NCBI GenBank assembly: GCA_946406115.1
Contig: OX291548.1
Span: 11,520,373-11,584,372 of the forward strand
DNA: 64,000 nt
DNA from: Apoda limacodes
Taxonomy: Eukaryota; Arthropoda; Insecta; Lepidoptera; Limacodidae
Direction: 5' to 3'
The position numbers were made by a program, and so were the translations under genes. Positions 1 through 12,780 of this stretch are shown in pieces (positions within the stretch are counted from its first letter, which is position 1; the number at the start of each line of letters is the position of its first letter). The notes under the pieces are model-generated. The model saw nothing but the letters and a program-made list of their open reading frames with translations. It made no database searches and was not told where the DNA came from.

Positions 1-582
1 GAAGTTTAGCACCATAATAACCATAATACCATAATTTACTAGGTAAAAGCAAGTTTATAATATATATATTTTTTTCAACTTTTTGATTGCAAAACTACAG
101 TGCCGCAAAATTTGCACAAAAACGGCGTATTTACCCTATATCTTAGCCCTAATACTTAATATTCACTTACTTCTTAGTTACTTTTGAACAGCTGTTTTAG
201 TTTAATAGTCATGGTAATAGAAAATTAAGCCTTCCAAATGGTCATTATTTTTAAGTGTCAAAGAAATAAAGTAGCCGACAAACAAAGCATTATGCAAATG
301 TTATGCACTTAAAATGCAACTGCTGTATGCATAACACAAATGAAAAATTCAGTAAAGTGAAGTAATAATGTAACTAATATGCAACAAATGTCGCAGACTA
401 ACTTAAACTCGTTTTTGACTTGAAATTAAATAGAATGGAAAAGGATTTTAGGTCGGATGTTTGTACTTTTATTTTCATACGTATGTAGAATATGTCACAG
501 ATTAGATACCTTTGTTATTAATTAAATATATAACTCCATTAAGTTTTACTCAAAATACTTACCATTAGGGAATATTTATAAT
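1..582. other. AT-rich sequence without a recognisable gene
   Basis: I see no coding frame with splice signals and no recognisable repeat here. The stretch is A/T-rich with homopolymer runs. It could be old repeat sequence decayed beyond recognition. Confidence 0.4.
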
Positions 583-628
583 ACGGTCAAGTGCGTGTGG
601 GACTCGCGCACCATGTGTTCCGTACTCA
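583..628 (+). repeat. Solo head of the 'GGCCAAGTGCGAGT' lepidopteran repeat
   Basis: The segment reads like a degenerate copy of the head seen better at 10208, 37655 and 63849: CGGTCAAGTGCGTGTGGGAC, then GCGCACCATGTGTTCCGTAC. Only the head is present, with no body. Confidence 0.6.
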
Positions 629-774
629 CTAGTCATTTTAAAAAGGTCTGTTTTAGTCACAGATTACAATTTACATTTTAAATAAACACAGAATTTAGAA
701 TATTAACAAATAAATATTTAAAAAAAAAAATTTTTAAAGACTTGCTTTTATTAAAACATTAGAATTATATAAAA

Positions 775-1060
775 ATTCAATCTAATCGAAAATTAAAAAA
801 TAATATAAAGTAAAAAATATTTTTTCAAAATGAATATAATTTGTTTTATATCCACGTACGGCTGCAAGAAAAGCAAGGCGTGCTGCACACGAATATTTGA
901 GGTGCTAGAGTTTTAGTGGATATTAAATGGGAGTTATCAAGTGATGGTCTGTAAGTACGCACGCCTTGCTTTTCTTATCGTACGTGGATATAAAAAAAAA
1001 TTATATTCATTTTGAAAAAATATTTTTTGCTTTTTAGTAAAATTTTCGGTTAGATTGAAT
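775..1060. mobile_element. Foldback/MITE-like palindromic element
   Basis: The stretch is one long imperfect inverted repeat. The left arm (about 775-892) begins ATTCAATCTAATCGAAAATT and ends in GCAAGGCGTGC; the right arm (about 959-1060) is its reverse complement with small gaps. The unpaired centre of about 65 bases has no coding potential. This matches a foldback element or a MITE with very long terminal inverted repeats. No transposase is encoded. Confidence 0.7.
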
Positions 1061-1219
1061 TGAATTGAATATGGAACTCGTGTTTGGCTTGTCATATAAA
1101 TAAACCCACACTCTAGTTTTAATACCCCTTATTATATGACAGTTTCTTAAACTGCTGTTATGATTGTTTAAGAAACGTTAGAAGTAAATTCTTATGATTA
1201 CCTTGTTATTAGTATTTTA

Positions 1220-1690
1220 GTCCGCGTTCGTATTGGGATTAAGAGTTCCCACGATACTTTTCACACTTTTGAAAACGCCAGTTTTGACACCGACATTTAC
1301 CGTTCCTGTAGCTTTGAAACGTTACTAACAAAATTTTTGATTGCAAAACTTGCAAAACGAACACTTACACACACTACGACAAAATACACACACACCATAA
1401 ACAAGGAATATGTATAGGCAGTTTAACAGATTAACATAAAAACCCCACTTCCAGACATGGGTCTAAAGTGTAATTTTTCGGTTGTAAAAGTGACAAAAAT
1501 ATCGTAAACGAACGCATGACAGTTTGTTACAGATGATACTAAATTTATGCAAACGAAAACTAAATGCAAAACGAACGGTTGACAGATGACAAAGTTAACG
1601 AAAATAATGATTCTGCATCCCAAAACGAACGGTTGTCAGATGACAAAGTAAACGAAAATAATGATTCTGCATCCCAAAACGAACGCGACC
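1220..1690 (+). mobile_element. TTA-flanked MITE, copy A (PIF/Harbinger-like)
   Basis: A terminal inverted repeat close to GCGTTCGTTTTGGGAT occurs at both ends, and TTA flanks both ends directly (1217-1219 and 1691-1693). A three-base TTA/TAA duplication is the known signature of PIF/Harbinger elements. Two related copies lie at 29891-30309 and 21277-21652. In this copy about 57 bases before the right end are duplicated in tandem (about 1566-1622 and 1623-1679). There is no open reading frame, so it is non-autonomous. Confidence 0.7.
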
Positions 1691-1693
1691 TTA

Positions 1694-2808
1694 TTAACCT
1701 AAATGCACTTAATGGCGAAACCTCTAGCAATTAAAAAATAAAAAATTAAGAAAAATATTTAAACACTATGTTTGAACTACTAAAACTGCATGATTCATCT
1801 TAAGTTATTGAAATAAGTAGTTTACTTTGCTGACTTAATCAATCATACTAATATTATAATGAGAACCTCGAGGTAGTTTTAAAAATTAAGTAGTGGACAA
1901 ATTAGCGATGAAGACAAAAAAGTAATAGCTATAGTTTAGTCTATCGTTTCCGGTTTTCAATAAAAATAACTTGTCCATGCTTATAATTTCCGATGCAATA
2001 GGCGTCCTGCAAAAGTATATCCACAAGCGGGACGTTCCGAAAATTCCCTAGACTTAAATCCATAAATTTAAAAACCTATAGTGTACTTCCAGTTGCCTAA
2101 AAATTTTGGTATAAAGGAACTGTTATCCGTACCAGCCTTTAAACGTCTCTACTTTTGGGGCGCGGCCTACACTTTTGGACGCGGGCCCGATGCGGTTTGT
2201 GGTCATCTGATCAGTGCCAGATTAAGATAGTGCGGAGCCGGCAGCATATATTGAGCCCTTGCTTTGATATGGAATATGAAACAAAACATTACTTTTTTGT
2301 ACTTAAAATGAACTTTTCCTAATTTAACAAGGACATATTTAGAGATTAACTCAGAACTCCGCTGGTAGAGGTGAAAAGTTGTATGTTGGACGCGTGAGCA
2401 AATTCTTTTGGTCTTGTGCCTTTAAATCCCTCGCTATGCTAAGTAGTCTATATATAAATCACGAGCGTAGCGAGCCTACTTCGCTAGCTCAGGATTTAAA
2501 GTCGGCAGTTTTACTGAAAAACTCTTTTACTTACTTGTATAACAAATAACTTTTACTACTACTAATATTTCTTACTTACTTAGTAATATACTTTTTAATA
2601 TTATCTCTGAGAAAACGAGTTTGTTTGTTCTTGTGTTCTATCTTCACGTCGCAACGTAGCATAGGGCACAGAGATGGTTGAGGATACGGAGAAAGAAAAA
2701 ATCTATTTTAAACTAACTATTACAGAATTCCACGTTGCAGATCTATAGAAATATAGGAAGGAGTAAAAATCCTACGCCGATACTAACGTGGACGAAGTTG
2801 CGGGCAAT
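1694..2808. other. Intergenic, no gene seen
   Basis: I see no supported gene. There are small GC-richer islands at about 2150-2240 (GGGCGCGGCC, GGACGCGGGCCC) and 2440-2490 that look like pieces of dispersed repeats. Nothing carries a coding frame with splice sites. Confidence 0.4.
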
Positions 2809-2810
2809 AT

Positions 2811-2962
2811 ATAGTTTTTTTTTATACCACTAAGGTAGCAAACAAGCTAATGGTCCGCCTGATGGTAAGCGGTGACCGTAGCCTATGGACGCTTGCAACA
2901 CCAGGGTACTAGTATAGTATTATATAATCTGTACCAGAGGTATAACTCGCGCGTTGCCGACC
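2811..2962 (+). repeat. 'TTTTATACCACTAAGGT' dispersed repeat
   Basis: A T-run leads into TATACCACTAAGGTAGCAAA, then GGTCCGCCTGATGGTAAGCG and GCTTGCAACACCAGG. Related copies are at 15634-15700 and 31752-31795 (same strand) and 38865-38945 and 54335-54450 (opposite strand). The repeat is common in Lepidoptera. It carries no coding capacity here. Confidence 0.7.
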
Positions 2963-2964
2963 CT

Positions 2965-4725
2965 TCAAAAATCTAATGACTTCTTTTCTGAAGAACCCCA
3001 AACTGTAGACCTTAGAAAAAACCTTTCACAACCTAAGCGTTCGCGGGAGGAAGTTTCTCTGAAACTGTATGTGCGTGGCTTTTTTTTCACCTGTGGGATT
3101 CGCAAATACGCAATTTAGTTTAAAATCAACTGCTTATCACGGCACAAACTAAGCACATACACCACAAATTTTATACCCTCCTTTTATTAAAGTCTGTTAA
3201 CAAAAAATAAAAAAAAGGTACCTATAGTACCTAACCGAAGATACCACCAGTCCAAAATATACAAATCGTAGCAAACCGTGCTCAATGCGTTTTTTTAATG
3301 ACCACGAAAAATTCATCTTTCATTTGTACATTTATTATTCTAACTGATTACGAAAATATATGTAAATAATGCCAGTGGTATTAGCAAACAATGTAATTTT
3401 TTTAAAAGCAGACCTCCGCTTTTTAATCTAAATCCGGATGCAAATTTTTGGTGTTAAAACTAACGAATTATTCACTTATTTTTGACACTTTTTGATCAAA
3501 CACTACGAAATTTTTAAGACATGTTCAAGTAATAAATATCTATGTCTGCAGTGTGCCAGTTTTCTGTAAAATTTTATAGTTCGTAAGTAATACAGGATTC
3601 TAGTTTTTCATACAAATGGTTTTAAAAAAGATTTCTAGTTAATAGAGCGTTTTACAAGATTTTGGAAAAACCACAGACCTTACCTAGGTCAAACAGCTTG
3701 GGATTATGACTAAGAAATTTCACAGTGATTGATCAGTACATGTCAAAACAAATGAAAAATTCGTTTGTATGAAGCCCGCTGTGAGGCGCCGCGATGTGTA
3801 TCCTCTTAAGGAATACACCGAAACCACAAGGACACTACCGACTTTTAGTACATGTAAAGGGTAAAATTGAAAAATAAACAGTTATTAGGTTTGACACCAG
3901 TCCAAAATATACAAATAAAGGTAGATCGTGCTCGGTCCGACTGTCTGCATAAATCAACAATACTCACCAACAATAAAAATGTGGTTTACTTATTACAATT
4001 TCTTTTTGATCATAATATGTCTTTCGTTAGTCTAAATTCATAAATTTCCCTTACCATAAATTTACGATATTAATTACCAATACGTATAATACTTATCCAA
4101 AACATTGAAAATTACTCGGAAATGTTGGTAATCTCATGAAATTGATTTTTTACATACTTTGTTAAAAAAAAAATCATGACAATTGGTAAACCAACGCTAA
4201 ATATACAACCGACAATCAATTATTATTTCATGACGATTATTACAAAACTGATTTCTTAAGTGATCTTACGTAATCGGATCTCTAAACATAGGCCCTTTAC
4301 GTCAAAAGCGATAACTAATTTACAAAAGTTCACACGGTAATTGGATCTCAAACAAATGGATAAAACAAAATCTATTTGCTAGCAATTGATAGTAAATAAA
4401 ACGTAAAGTACAGCAATATACCATTATAGATTGAAACGTGCAACAGCTAGCTGAATAATATAATTAATGCAAATAACATTTACATGTAATGAATGTAAAG
4501 GATTTTGCATATCCATTTGGGATTTGTTGTACAGGCTAATGATTTCGTAATCAAGTGAACGTAAGTGACATAAAAGTGCAGTGATTTTCTTTTAATAACG
4601 GCTTAAGGTTTTAGAAATTGTTTTCGGGGTATAGCAAAGTTAATAAATTGAATTAGTTACGTTGTCAATTTCGAAAGTCTTTATTTACAGTTTTATGTAC
4701 ATATATGAATAAAACATTTTAAGCT
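2965..4725. other. Intergenic with an internal short direct repeat
   Basis: No gene is supported. The phrase CCAGTCCAAAATATACAAAT occurs at about 3248 and again at about 3898, each followed within about 15 bases by CGTGCTC, so a 650-base segment is bracketed by similar direct repeats. The remainder is A/T-rich. Confidence 0.4.
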
Positions 4726-4727
4726 TG

Positions 4728-5048
4728 GACACCGTTTATGGAATCGATTTACCTTGTCGTATGTCCACTATCTCTATTTGTGCACGACCTACCCTCAACA
4801 AGGGCGATTTGGGTCATAGTCCACACGCAGGCCTAGTGCGGATTGTGGTCTTCACATACGTCTTTTTTGTTTTTTTTTTTTGAAGAATGCAGATTTCCTC
4901 ACGATGTTTTCCTTTATCGAAAAGCCAGTGGTGTGAATAATCAATGTCTTGAGAAATTAAGAAAAAGACTCATTAGTACACGCCGGGTCTCGAACCTCCG
5001 ACACTCTGGACGCAAAGTGAAATTGAAACTCCTTGGCCACCACTGACT
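4728..5048 (-). repeat. tRNA-derived SINE, family 2, minus strand
   Basis: Read on the minus strand, the head contains a B-box-like GGTTCGAGACC motif (plus strand GGGTCTCGAACCTCC at 4985-4999). The body then carries a segment about reading through a poly(A)-poor loop around CACACCACTGGCTTTTCGAT and GGAAAACATCGTGAGG. The same body and head occur on the plus strand at 18001-18235. A poly-T run at 4863-4881 interrupts this copy. It is a tRNA-derived retroposon, not a functional tRNA. Confidence 0.65.
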
Positions 5049-5049
5049 C

Positions 5050-7228
5050 CATACAACAAATAATAGCAAAATTCACCGTTTTAAAGATACTAAATCCTGC
5101 TTGTAGAGATGATCTTATTCCTTGTTATTTCAAAGTAAAACATAGAAAAAATTAGCACCAGGGGAAAGGTTGTTATGTAATAAAAAAAATATTTATATTA
5201 ATAATATTAATATTAATATTGTTTATATACATTCAAAAATCTTGTTATTATTTCCAAACTGTATAGTTGGAATAGTCGGTTTATTGTTTCATAATAATGT
5301 GATATTAAATGACCTTTGAATCCTATTTGTGAAATACAAAATCGCTCCACTGCGTAGATTTTATTCAATTTAGAAAGACATGCCGGATATATTCAAGGTA
5401 TTTATACATAGAAGAAAGAGCCAAGAGAATTTATCAGTATTTACATATCATAGATGTTTTTAGACAACATTTGACGAAGGCAAACTGGCCTGACTACTGA
5501 CCACTCAGACGGTGAGGGCAACACTGCTTCTAATCTTTATACCTATACCTATGTCCCATAGTTAATCACCACCTTTAGAGTAATAGGTGGTAAAATAAAT
5601 ATCAAGAACCCAATAATATATGTACATACCCCCTTTTTCCAATTTTTAACACACTATGTATAACTTGAAATAAACAAAGATTGGACAGACATGGCATGGC
5701 ATTTCAATGCATTTGAAGTAGTTAATTAGGTAGCGAATATAATTCTAACATTTCCTCAAATCTTACTGACGTGCATAATATTAAAAGGACTGTAGAGACT
5801 CAAATTCATAATTTTAAAGAAATTACAAGGATCTCTTAAGGCCTACGTACCTACTCATGTAAAACTCGCTAGTAGCACAACTTAGGTAGGTGCTTACATT
5901 TCTCGGTCAGTTACATGTATATTTACATCCGGCAGGGGTAAACAAACTCATTTCATTTCACTCCTTTGCATCAGATTACTTTTTCGACACGAAATGCTGA
6001 GAAAATATTTATATTCTTATTCACCAGAACCAGTTCAAAAGTGGATCCCACGTAATCTCGTTTTGTAATAACGTAACGTTATATTCTCTAAATCTGGAAA
6101 TCATGCCAAGAAAAAAAGATTTATCAGGTTCTTATAACCTGCTACTGTACATTTCTACCATACTATCTACTACACAAAATTTCTATACATTTCTAATGGC
6201 TGTTGTTATATAACAGCACTGACAGCAATCGTTAAGTCAAGTCAAAAGCCTATTCGGTGGCTTCTGATAGTTGAGTGGCCTTTAGCCAGACAACTTCCAC
6301 TATTCGTACTGAGCCTGTGCTTTGTACTATGGTCTAAGCCTCTTTCCTCTACGGAAAGGCCTGTACCCTTGTTTGAGGCTAACAACGGCTGAGGCAATGT
6401 AATCATTTATTTACGGTAAATTATATACCCATTAATAAATTATACTTAGTACCTAAATACGTACGTATAGTACAGTAGAAAATGTGGGGATGATGGAATA
6501 GTATAGTAGTTAAGGTAACAGGGCTCTGCGTACCCACTATTCCTTATAGGTACTAATAATACTATGATTTAATATCGTAACCATGATATTACGAAGATTA
6601 CGATATATCATAATCTATTGCTTTCTCATGGCCCCCTTTTGCGTATGCTAAAGATAATTAATTTATATTTTCTAAATATATTTTAGAAATGACAGCAAAG
6701 TATGAATCATCTCATTATTTTTTTGCAGGTAAATTTGTCAATGTTCATTATATATATCATATCACTCAGATAAAGTGAAAACTAAGTAATACTTTTTCCT
6801 TTTTATAGCAAACACACACAGTATAACAAAAATAAATATGCGAAAATTTTGGATTTTCTTTTTTTATTACGATTTTTTAATTGTGAAATATACGTAACCC
6901 TAACCATAGTATAAAGCAAAGTCGTTTCCCGCTTTCTGTCGCTTAGATCTTTTAAACTACTTACTATCAATATACTAGTTATAATTTTTAATCTATGGCC
7001 GCTAAAGGGGCGCCAATGAGATGCTTGCGTAGTGTGCATCCGACATTTAATCCACCTCTGCATTACCATGTAATGCTCTTCGGTACCTAATTTTGCTTTG
7101 CCATTGTGATGTTTAGAAGTAAGAAACATACACAAATACAACTTTAGCATTTATAAAACTACCTACCTGCTACGATCAGTTGCTGATAAACATAAGATTG
7201 CCAAATATTTTAAATAATTACAATCTTA
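5050..7228. other. Intergenic, no gene supported
   Basis: There is no frame with convincing splice structure. A slightly GC-richer stretch at 6240-6400 resembles dispersed repeat sequence. The longest open frame (6803-7150, minus) has no recognisable domain and lies in ordinary A/T-rich sequence; I treat it as chance. Confidence 0.4.
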
Positions 7229-7229
7229 T

Positions 7230-7315
7230 CCAGTGGCGTAGCTAAATCTCGGCAGGGCCTGAGCGGCGCGTGTGGGCCCCGATCTACGGGAGCGCCGGAA
7301 ACCCTGAAAAATATA
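7230..7315 (+). repeat. 'CAGTGGCGTAGC' dispersed repeat fragment
   Basis: The segment CAGTGGCGTAGCTAAATCTC followed by GGGCCTGAGCGGCGCG is a GC-rich patch of a type widely dispersed in Lepidoptera. A related head occurs at 9563-9640 (CAGTGGCGGATTATCCCTAA) and a GC-rich relative at 31676-31745. No coding frame. Confidence 0.45.
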
Positions 7316-8164
7316 TAAAATTAGATTTTATCAATCGTCAATAACCTGCTTTTAACTTAAAGCTGAGCGTGTGTAGCCAGCCTCCTTCCAGTGTTATTCA
7401 ATGAGTGAGTAACATTTAATTGAAACGTATTCTTAACACGTGATAGTGAAGGATACCAGTATGCATAGATGCATACATTCTTGAGCTATAAATAACACAC
7501 TTTCGCTATCTATGCGTTAAACCAGAATGCATAATAGGAGCGCTATCAAGTTTCTTACGCAGACAACAGTTAACATAAATTTAAAAAAAGTGAATTTTGT
7601 ACACACGTTAAGTTAGGGTTCCGTAGAATGAGAATTATTGTGAATATATATTAAAACCTTGTTAAGCGATTTTGTTCGAAATAATTTTTGTAAAAGCTAT
7701 GATTATTATCGTTATTTTTTTCAAATTTAAAAAATACCTTAAAAAAACTTGTTAAGTTAGGACACAATGCTGGACATAATTTTTAACTTCGAAAGCTAAT
7801 AAGTGCAAAATTTACAGAAGAAGATTTGAGGGACTTTATTTGAAAATTTATTTAACATTTTCAAAAATCAAACACAACCCATAATGCATGCGCAAAAACA
7901 ATTTTTATTCTTTTGCTCAAATCAATGTGTGCTTCGCAAAAAAAATTGTTGATCACAATTTTAGTACAAAATTTTAAAAATTCAATCATTAAAACATAAC
8001 ACCACGGTCTCTACAAAAAGTTGACTAAAAATTCATTTGAAATTCAAAGACGCTCGAGCGTCGTTCAGAAAATTGATTAAGATAGAAGATCCATTTACGT
8101 AACTTAAGTCTAGCAGTAGGATATTAAACTGTTACAAATGGCAAGTTGTACTACATATACGGGT

Positions 8165-8500
8165 GCAAAGCATGGACTATCAATGCACAGAAACGGTATG
8201 CTCCGTATCAGTTGGACCCACAAAGTGTCCAACAAGCGGGTTCTCAGGGTCGTCAACCGCCGTATATTTATGCAGACCATCAAAATGAGGAAATTTGGGT
8301 CTAGAATCTAGATCATGTGCTTAGGCATATTAGATACCAACTTCTACAACTGATAATGACGGGAATATTGAAGTCAATCGACGGGTTGGGACCAGAATAA
8401 AGTCTTAGTTAAGAAAAATAAGGGATTGGACTGGCATCACCAGCGCATTACAGCTTGCTCGCTCGGTGAAAGACAAGCAACGATTCAGCTAACCTTCAGT
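8165..8500 (+). pseudogene. LINE ORF2 C-terminal remnant (RTE/endonuclease-RT type)
   Basis: In successive frames the segment encodes pieces typical of the C-terminus of endonuclease-reverse transcriptase LINEs: MLRISWTHKVSNKRVLRVVN at about 8199-8258, then LLQLI, then a piece resembling RKIRDWTGI near 8410-8445. Frameshifts and stop codons separate the pieces (for example TAG at about 8308-8310). The catalytic reverse-transcriptase core is absent, so only the 3' end of a 5'-truncated insertion survives. The clade is an inference from the motif order. Confidence 0.65.
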
Positions 8501-9560
8501 AAAAGAGATGCACTTAAAGAAGAAAAAAAGAAGATATAGAAGACATTATTAGTTATTATATACAAAATTAATGCATGAATGACCATGATGATTTTCTACG
8601 GCAGTCACGGGACAGTTTTATTTAGAGTACTTATTTTAACTAGTGGGGACTGGATAAATAAAATCAAACATAATTAACAGTAATTTTTGTAACATACCTA
8701 TCCATCTCTATAAATACCTATCTATAATTTTTTTACTCCACATCGGGTTGTTTCCTCACAGAAAGCATCGTCAGTGCTAGTGTTCAATGCTAGATATATA
8801 ATTTTATGGAAATAGCTTTTTATTCACTTTCTGGTCCACATTAGACACAATTTGAAAAATATTTCACAAACAATTTGGCGGCTTACTCTCGAAAATATCC
8901 CAGTGGTATTAAAAACTGAATTTATTTAAAAATCCAACTCTTTTAAATACCTACATTGAAAATGCATTGGTTGATATAGTTGTTATAGAGTAGTCATAAT
9001 AATATTGTTGGATCTTAAAGCAAAAACAGACGCTAATGTGCTGAAAATATTTTTTTCTGATGGCAATTTTCATCGGAATTCAATTCGTGCAAATTTATTT
9101 TTAAATATGACTTACACATCTTAACTAAGCTCTGGCTAAGACATTCACACAGCTTGCAAAAGTTACATTTTCGTCACAGTCTATCTAGGCTGTATTTAGA
9201 TTGTGCTTCCATCATATAACCCTTTCTACTATTTACCTACTGTGCGTCTTTAAGCATAAAGAATTACGCAACAAAGCCTAACATTTTGACATGTGCACTT
9301 TCTGTGAATAAAGCTAATGAATGCATTAAAAGTATTCTTAACTTTGTCGCAAATTATAAATAAGTTACTACGTAACCGATATGTAGCTAACACACAATAT
9401 CGAAAGTCCGGATTTCGTGGGAAAAGGCGAAATAATAAAAATTTACTTAATTTATTATAAGTTTTTATTTGTACGCAATATAATGTTAAATTAAATTAAG
9501 AAAGTCAAATAAAACTTGTCAACAGACCACTCTATACAAACCTACTTATACTTTTCATTA
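8501..9560. other. Intergenic, no gene seen
   Basis: I see A/T-rich sequence without coding frames, splice structure or clear repeat boundaries. Confidence 0.4.
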
Positions 9561-9717
9561 GGTCAGTGGCGGATTATCCCTAAGGCAAACTAGGAACGTG
9601 CCTAGGGCGCAAGGATACACAGGGGTGCGCAATTCTTGAAAAATCTCATAAAAATAATTGTGTTAATAAGTACACCTACTTACACATTATTTTAAATAAA
9701 TATTTTTTTTAAATATA

Positions 9718-9962
9718 TTTGGACATTACACACAGCGCCGTCTGGCCCCAAAGTAAGCAAAGCTTGTGTAATGGATACCAGACAACGGATACAAATACAT
9801 ATATTACTATTTTTTGTAAATACATACATATCATACATAATTACACCCAGACTCAAGACAAACACAAATGTTTATTACATAAATTTTTGTGTGATGCGGG
9901 AATCGAACCCACACCCTCTGCACAGCAGTCGGCCACACTACCAACTAGGCTGCGATTGTTTG
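9718..9962 (-). repeat. tRNA-derived SINE, family 1, copy 1 (minus strand)
   Basis: On the minus strand the head is tRNA-like, with a B box GGGTTCGATTCCC (plus strand GGGAATCGAACCC at 9898-9910). The body includes the reverse of GGATACCAGACAACGGATAC and of CCCAGACTCAAGACAAACAC. The element ends at the plus-strand phrase GGACATTACACACAG. Copies 2-4 are at 29621-29870, 40660-40860 and 41855-42045. The head lacks a proper acceptor stem, so it is a retroposon and not a tRNA gene. Short open frames across it are chance. Confidence 0.8.
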
Positions 9963-10207
9963 ATTATATAGAAATATAGAAACGAAGAACTTCCGAAGTG
10001 TTCTCTGCCTTCTTGATTATTCCTACAACGACTGATCTAACGTATATATCTTTACTATAGTATAAAACAAAGTCGTATAGTTTTTGACAATTTCAATAAA
10101 AAGATGTTTTGATATGGGTGTAATAGTCATATTATTATTTTTTTTTAATTTTTCAGATACTTTGACATATTAGATAAACATTTTTAGATAACAACTAGAC
10201 TAGTATA

Positions 10208-10832
10208 TAAAAAATCCGGCCAAGTGCGAGTTGGACTTGCACAACGAGGGTTCCGTACCTACAACCATTTATGTAATCTACAAACACAAACAAAAATATT
10301 TTCATATTTGAGTTGATTGAATGAAAGGTAAATTGCGGTTGCCAATTTATAACGTATTAAAAAAAACTACTTACTCCCGTTCAAACCAATTTTCGGAGGA
10401 AGTTTGCATGGTAATGTAAGTACACCATATATTATTTTTTGTTTTATCATACTCTTATTTTAGAAGTTACAGGGTGGGGGACACATTTTACCACTTTGTT
10501 AGTGTCTCTCGCGCAAACTATTCAGTTTAGAAAAAAATGATATAAGAAACCTCAATATCATTTTTGAAGACCTATCCACAGATACGACACACGTATGGGT
10601 TTATTGAAAAAAAAATATTTTGAGTTTCAGTTCTAAGTATGGGGAACCCCAAAACTTTATTGTTTTTTTTTCTATTTTTGTGTGAAAATCTTAATACGGT
10701 TCACAGAATACATCTTCTTACCAAGTTTCAACAGTATAGTTCTTATAGTTTCGGTAAAAAGTGGCCGTGACATACATGACGAATCTATAAGGGTTCCGTT
10801 TTTAGCCATTTGGCTACGGAACCCAAAAAAAT
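10208..10832 (+). mobile_element. Non-autonomous 'GGCCAAGTGCGAGT' element, about 620 bp
   Basis: The copy starts with AATCCGGCCAAGTGCGAGTT and GGGTTCCGTACC and ends with GGGTTCCGTTTTTAGCCATT and TACGGAACCC. The same body occurs reversed at 27172-27705 and partly at 20283-20660, including GAAGTTACAGGG, GTGTCTCTCGCGCAAACT and CCAAGTTTCAACAGTATA. The ends are roughly inverted (GGTTCCGTA...TACGGAACC). Open frames inside (10682-10996 plus, 10672-10866 minus) lack recognisable domains. Confidence 0.7.
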
Positions 10833-12136
10833 TTGAAACATGCCCCCATAATCTAAAATGTTTCAATTGGTACTATCTAAATAATTACTTACAAGTTAGT
10901 TACAAGTACAAGCAAGACAACCCTAAAGTACTTACGCATTTCTTGTGTGCAACTCGCCTGAATGGCTTAGTCCTAGGTCAGCTGAAATTCAGTTGAGGGC
11001 ATAAAATTTAAATTAACAACGATGTTATCCACCTTTTCTCTAATAAATGATACTTTGTATCAATGAGTTCTGTCCGGCCGGAGTGTTATAACGGATGGAA
11101 TTAATTTTAATGACAAGTGTAGGACTTTTAAAAATAATAAATGAATATCTTCAAATATGTGCAAAACAAATCAGCCAAGTTGCAGAAGTCAAATCAATAA
11201 TCTTACTGACTACTTAACTTAAAATACACATTAAAGTAACGTAAACGTAAACGTAAACCTTGTTTTATGAGCAAATTAAGTTACCTACTAAAGTCACATT
11301 CATATGGATCGCTACATTTGTAGTTTGGTCCATAAAAAGTTGTTACGTTAGTAGTAAACTAATAAGATAACGCAATCAGAAATGGAAAGTCATCCTCACA
11401 TTGCAATTATGATAAAAGTCACGGTGATGGAGAGTAAACTTGGCGAATGTGGCAACACCATAACAAAACGCAATAAATTATTTCAGTTTTATCTAATGAA
11501 GAATCATTTCCAGTTTTAAACTTAATATCTAATTATCAATTGCCTTACACATATTATACCTAATAATACTATTTAACAAGCCATGTTTATCGCATTGTTT
11601 CGTAAGGGTTTTTATTCTTAGACCTCCCTGTTTCCTAACACAGGTGTTGCTTTTGGAAATATTTATTTTATGTACAGACAGACGGCCAAACCTTTGTTAC
11701 AATCTTATAACAGTCTAGTTGAGAATATAGATCTGTCATAGCTCTTTCAAGATTCGTACATACCTACCCACTTATTGCGGCCAGAGTTAATACTTGTTTA
11801 CAATATGCTAAAACACACACACAGAAAAGTACGCACAAATAGTATGCAAATATTTTAATAATTTTGTAAGTTAGGGATTTTAAAATTTGATTTCATATTG
11901 ACATAGCCGTTAAACCGTCACCACAGAACAGATAAAGAAGGCTTCTTTGACTATCTTGTTGGTGTGACTGTAGCCTAATTCATAAGCATATATATGTGGT
12001 TTGTTATTGTTATTAAAATCAAATAAAATAGTATGAAAAAGACGTTATAAAGTTACCCGAACATAACTCAGTAATTGCATTAGGTTTAATAGTAACAACG
12101 AATAGGTAATAAATTTTATATTGTTATACCTAATAT
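10833..12136. other. Intergenic, no gene seen
   Basis: The stretch is A/T-rich. It holds a short perfect hexamer array, GTAAAC repeated three times at about 11240-11257. No coding frame with splice sites is evident. Confidence 0.4.
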
Positions 12137-12137
12137 T

Positions 12138-12213
12138 CAATAAACAGGTGATGGTGTAAATATTTACCAATACTGTCAATATTGATAAATATTCACACCA
12201 TGACCCGTTTATT
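12138..12213. repeat. Imperfect 26-bp-arm hairpin
   Basis: The left arm contains ATGGTGTAAATATTTA and the right arm TAAATATTCACACCAT. The arms continue outward as TAAACAGGT and GACCCGTTTA, with a loop of about 19 bases. This fits a tiny MITE or a foldback. No flanking duplication is certain. Confidence 0.5.
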
Positions 12214-12780
12214 TAATTAGCAAGTACCTGTAACAGATGGTGTTTAAATTCCAAGACATTAGAAGTTGCCTAGCTTTTGACTAAATTACGGATTGAGAGG
12301 TGCGAAAAGTTTGGTAGGAAGCGCGACGACCTTTGTTTGCTGTATAGGTATATGGGTGAAAGTAAGGGAGCGGCGAGCGGGCGAAGGCACTCGAGTGGAC
12401 AGGCTAACAGCATAGCAGGTTGGTCTGGCCTGTCTCATCATTGGACACCTTCACTGCATAGATGAACCATGACGTCATGTTGTTTACTGGTAACGCAAGA
12501 AGGCTGTATAAATATTTTCTAATAACCTGTAAGTGTTTTATGAAGCAACTCGTGTTCCTATGGCAATTCTACAGATTATTATATTGTCTGTGGGCAATTC
12601 TTATCCGAAATTTAGAAAAAAAATGCATTTGACGTCTGTGTATTCTCAACAGACTTTCCATTAAAGGATTAGTTTTTTTTTATAGAAAACGTAGTAACCG
12701 AAAGATAATGTGATATATTTGGATCGAACGTTGTTCTAAATTCTGTTATCGGTGTAGGCTTAAAACGACAATTCCTCAAT

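Noticed and set aside
6803..7150. 115-codon minus-strand frame
   Set aside because: No domain, no splice context, A/T-rich composition consistent with chance.
11240..11257. Telomeric repeat
   Set aside because: Only three GTAAAC units; insect telomeres use TTAGG and none is present.
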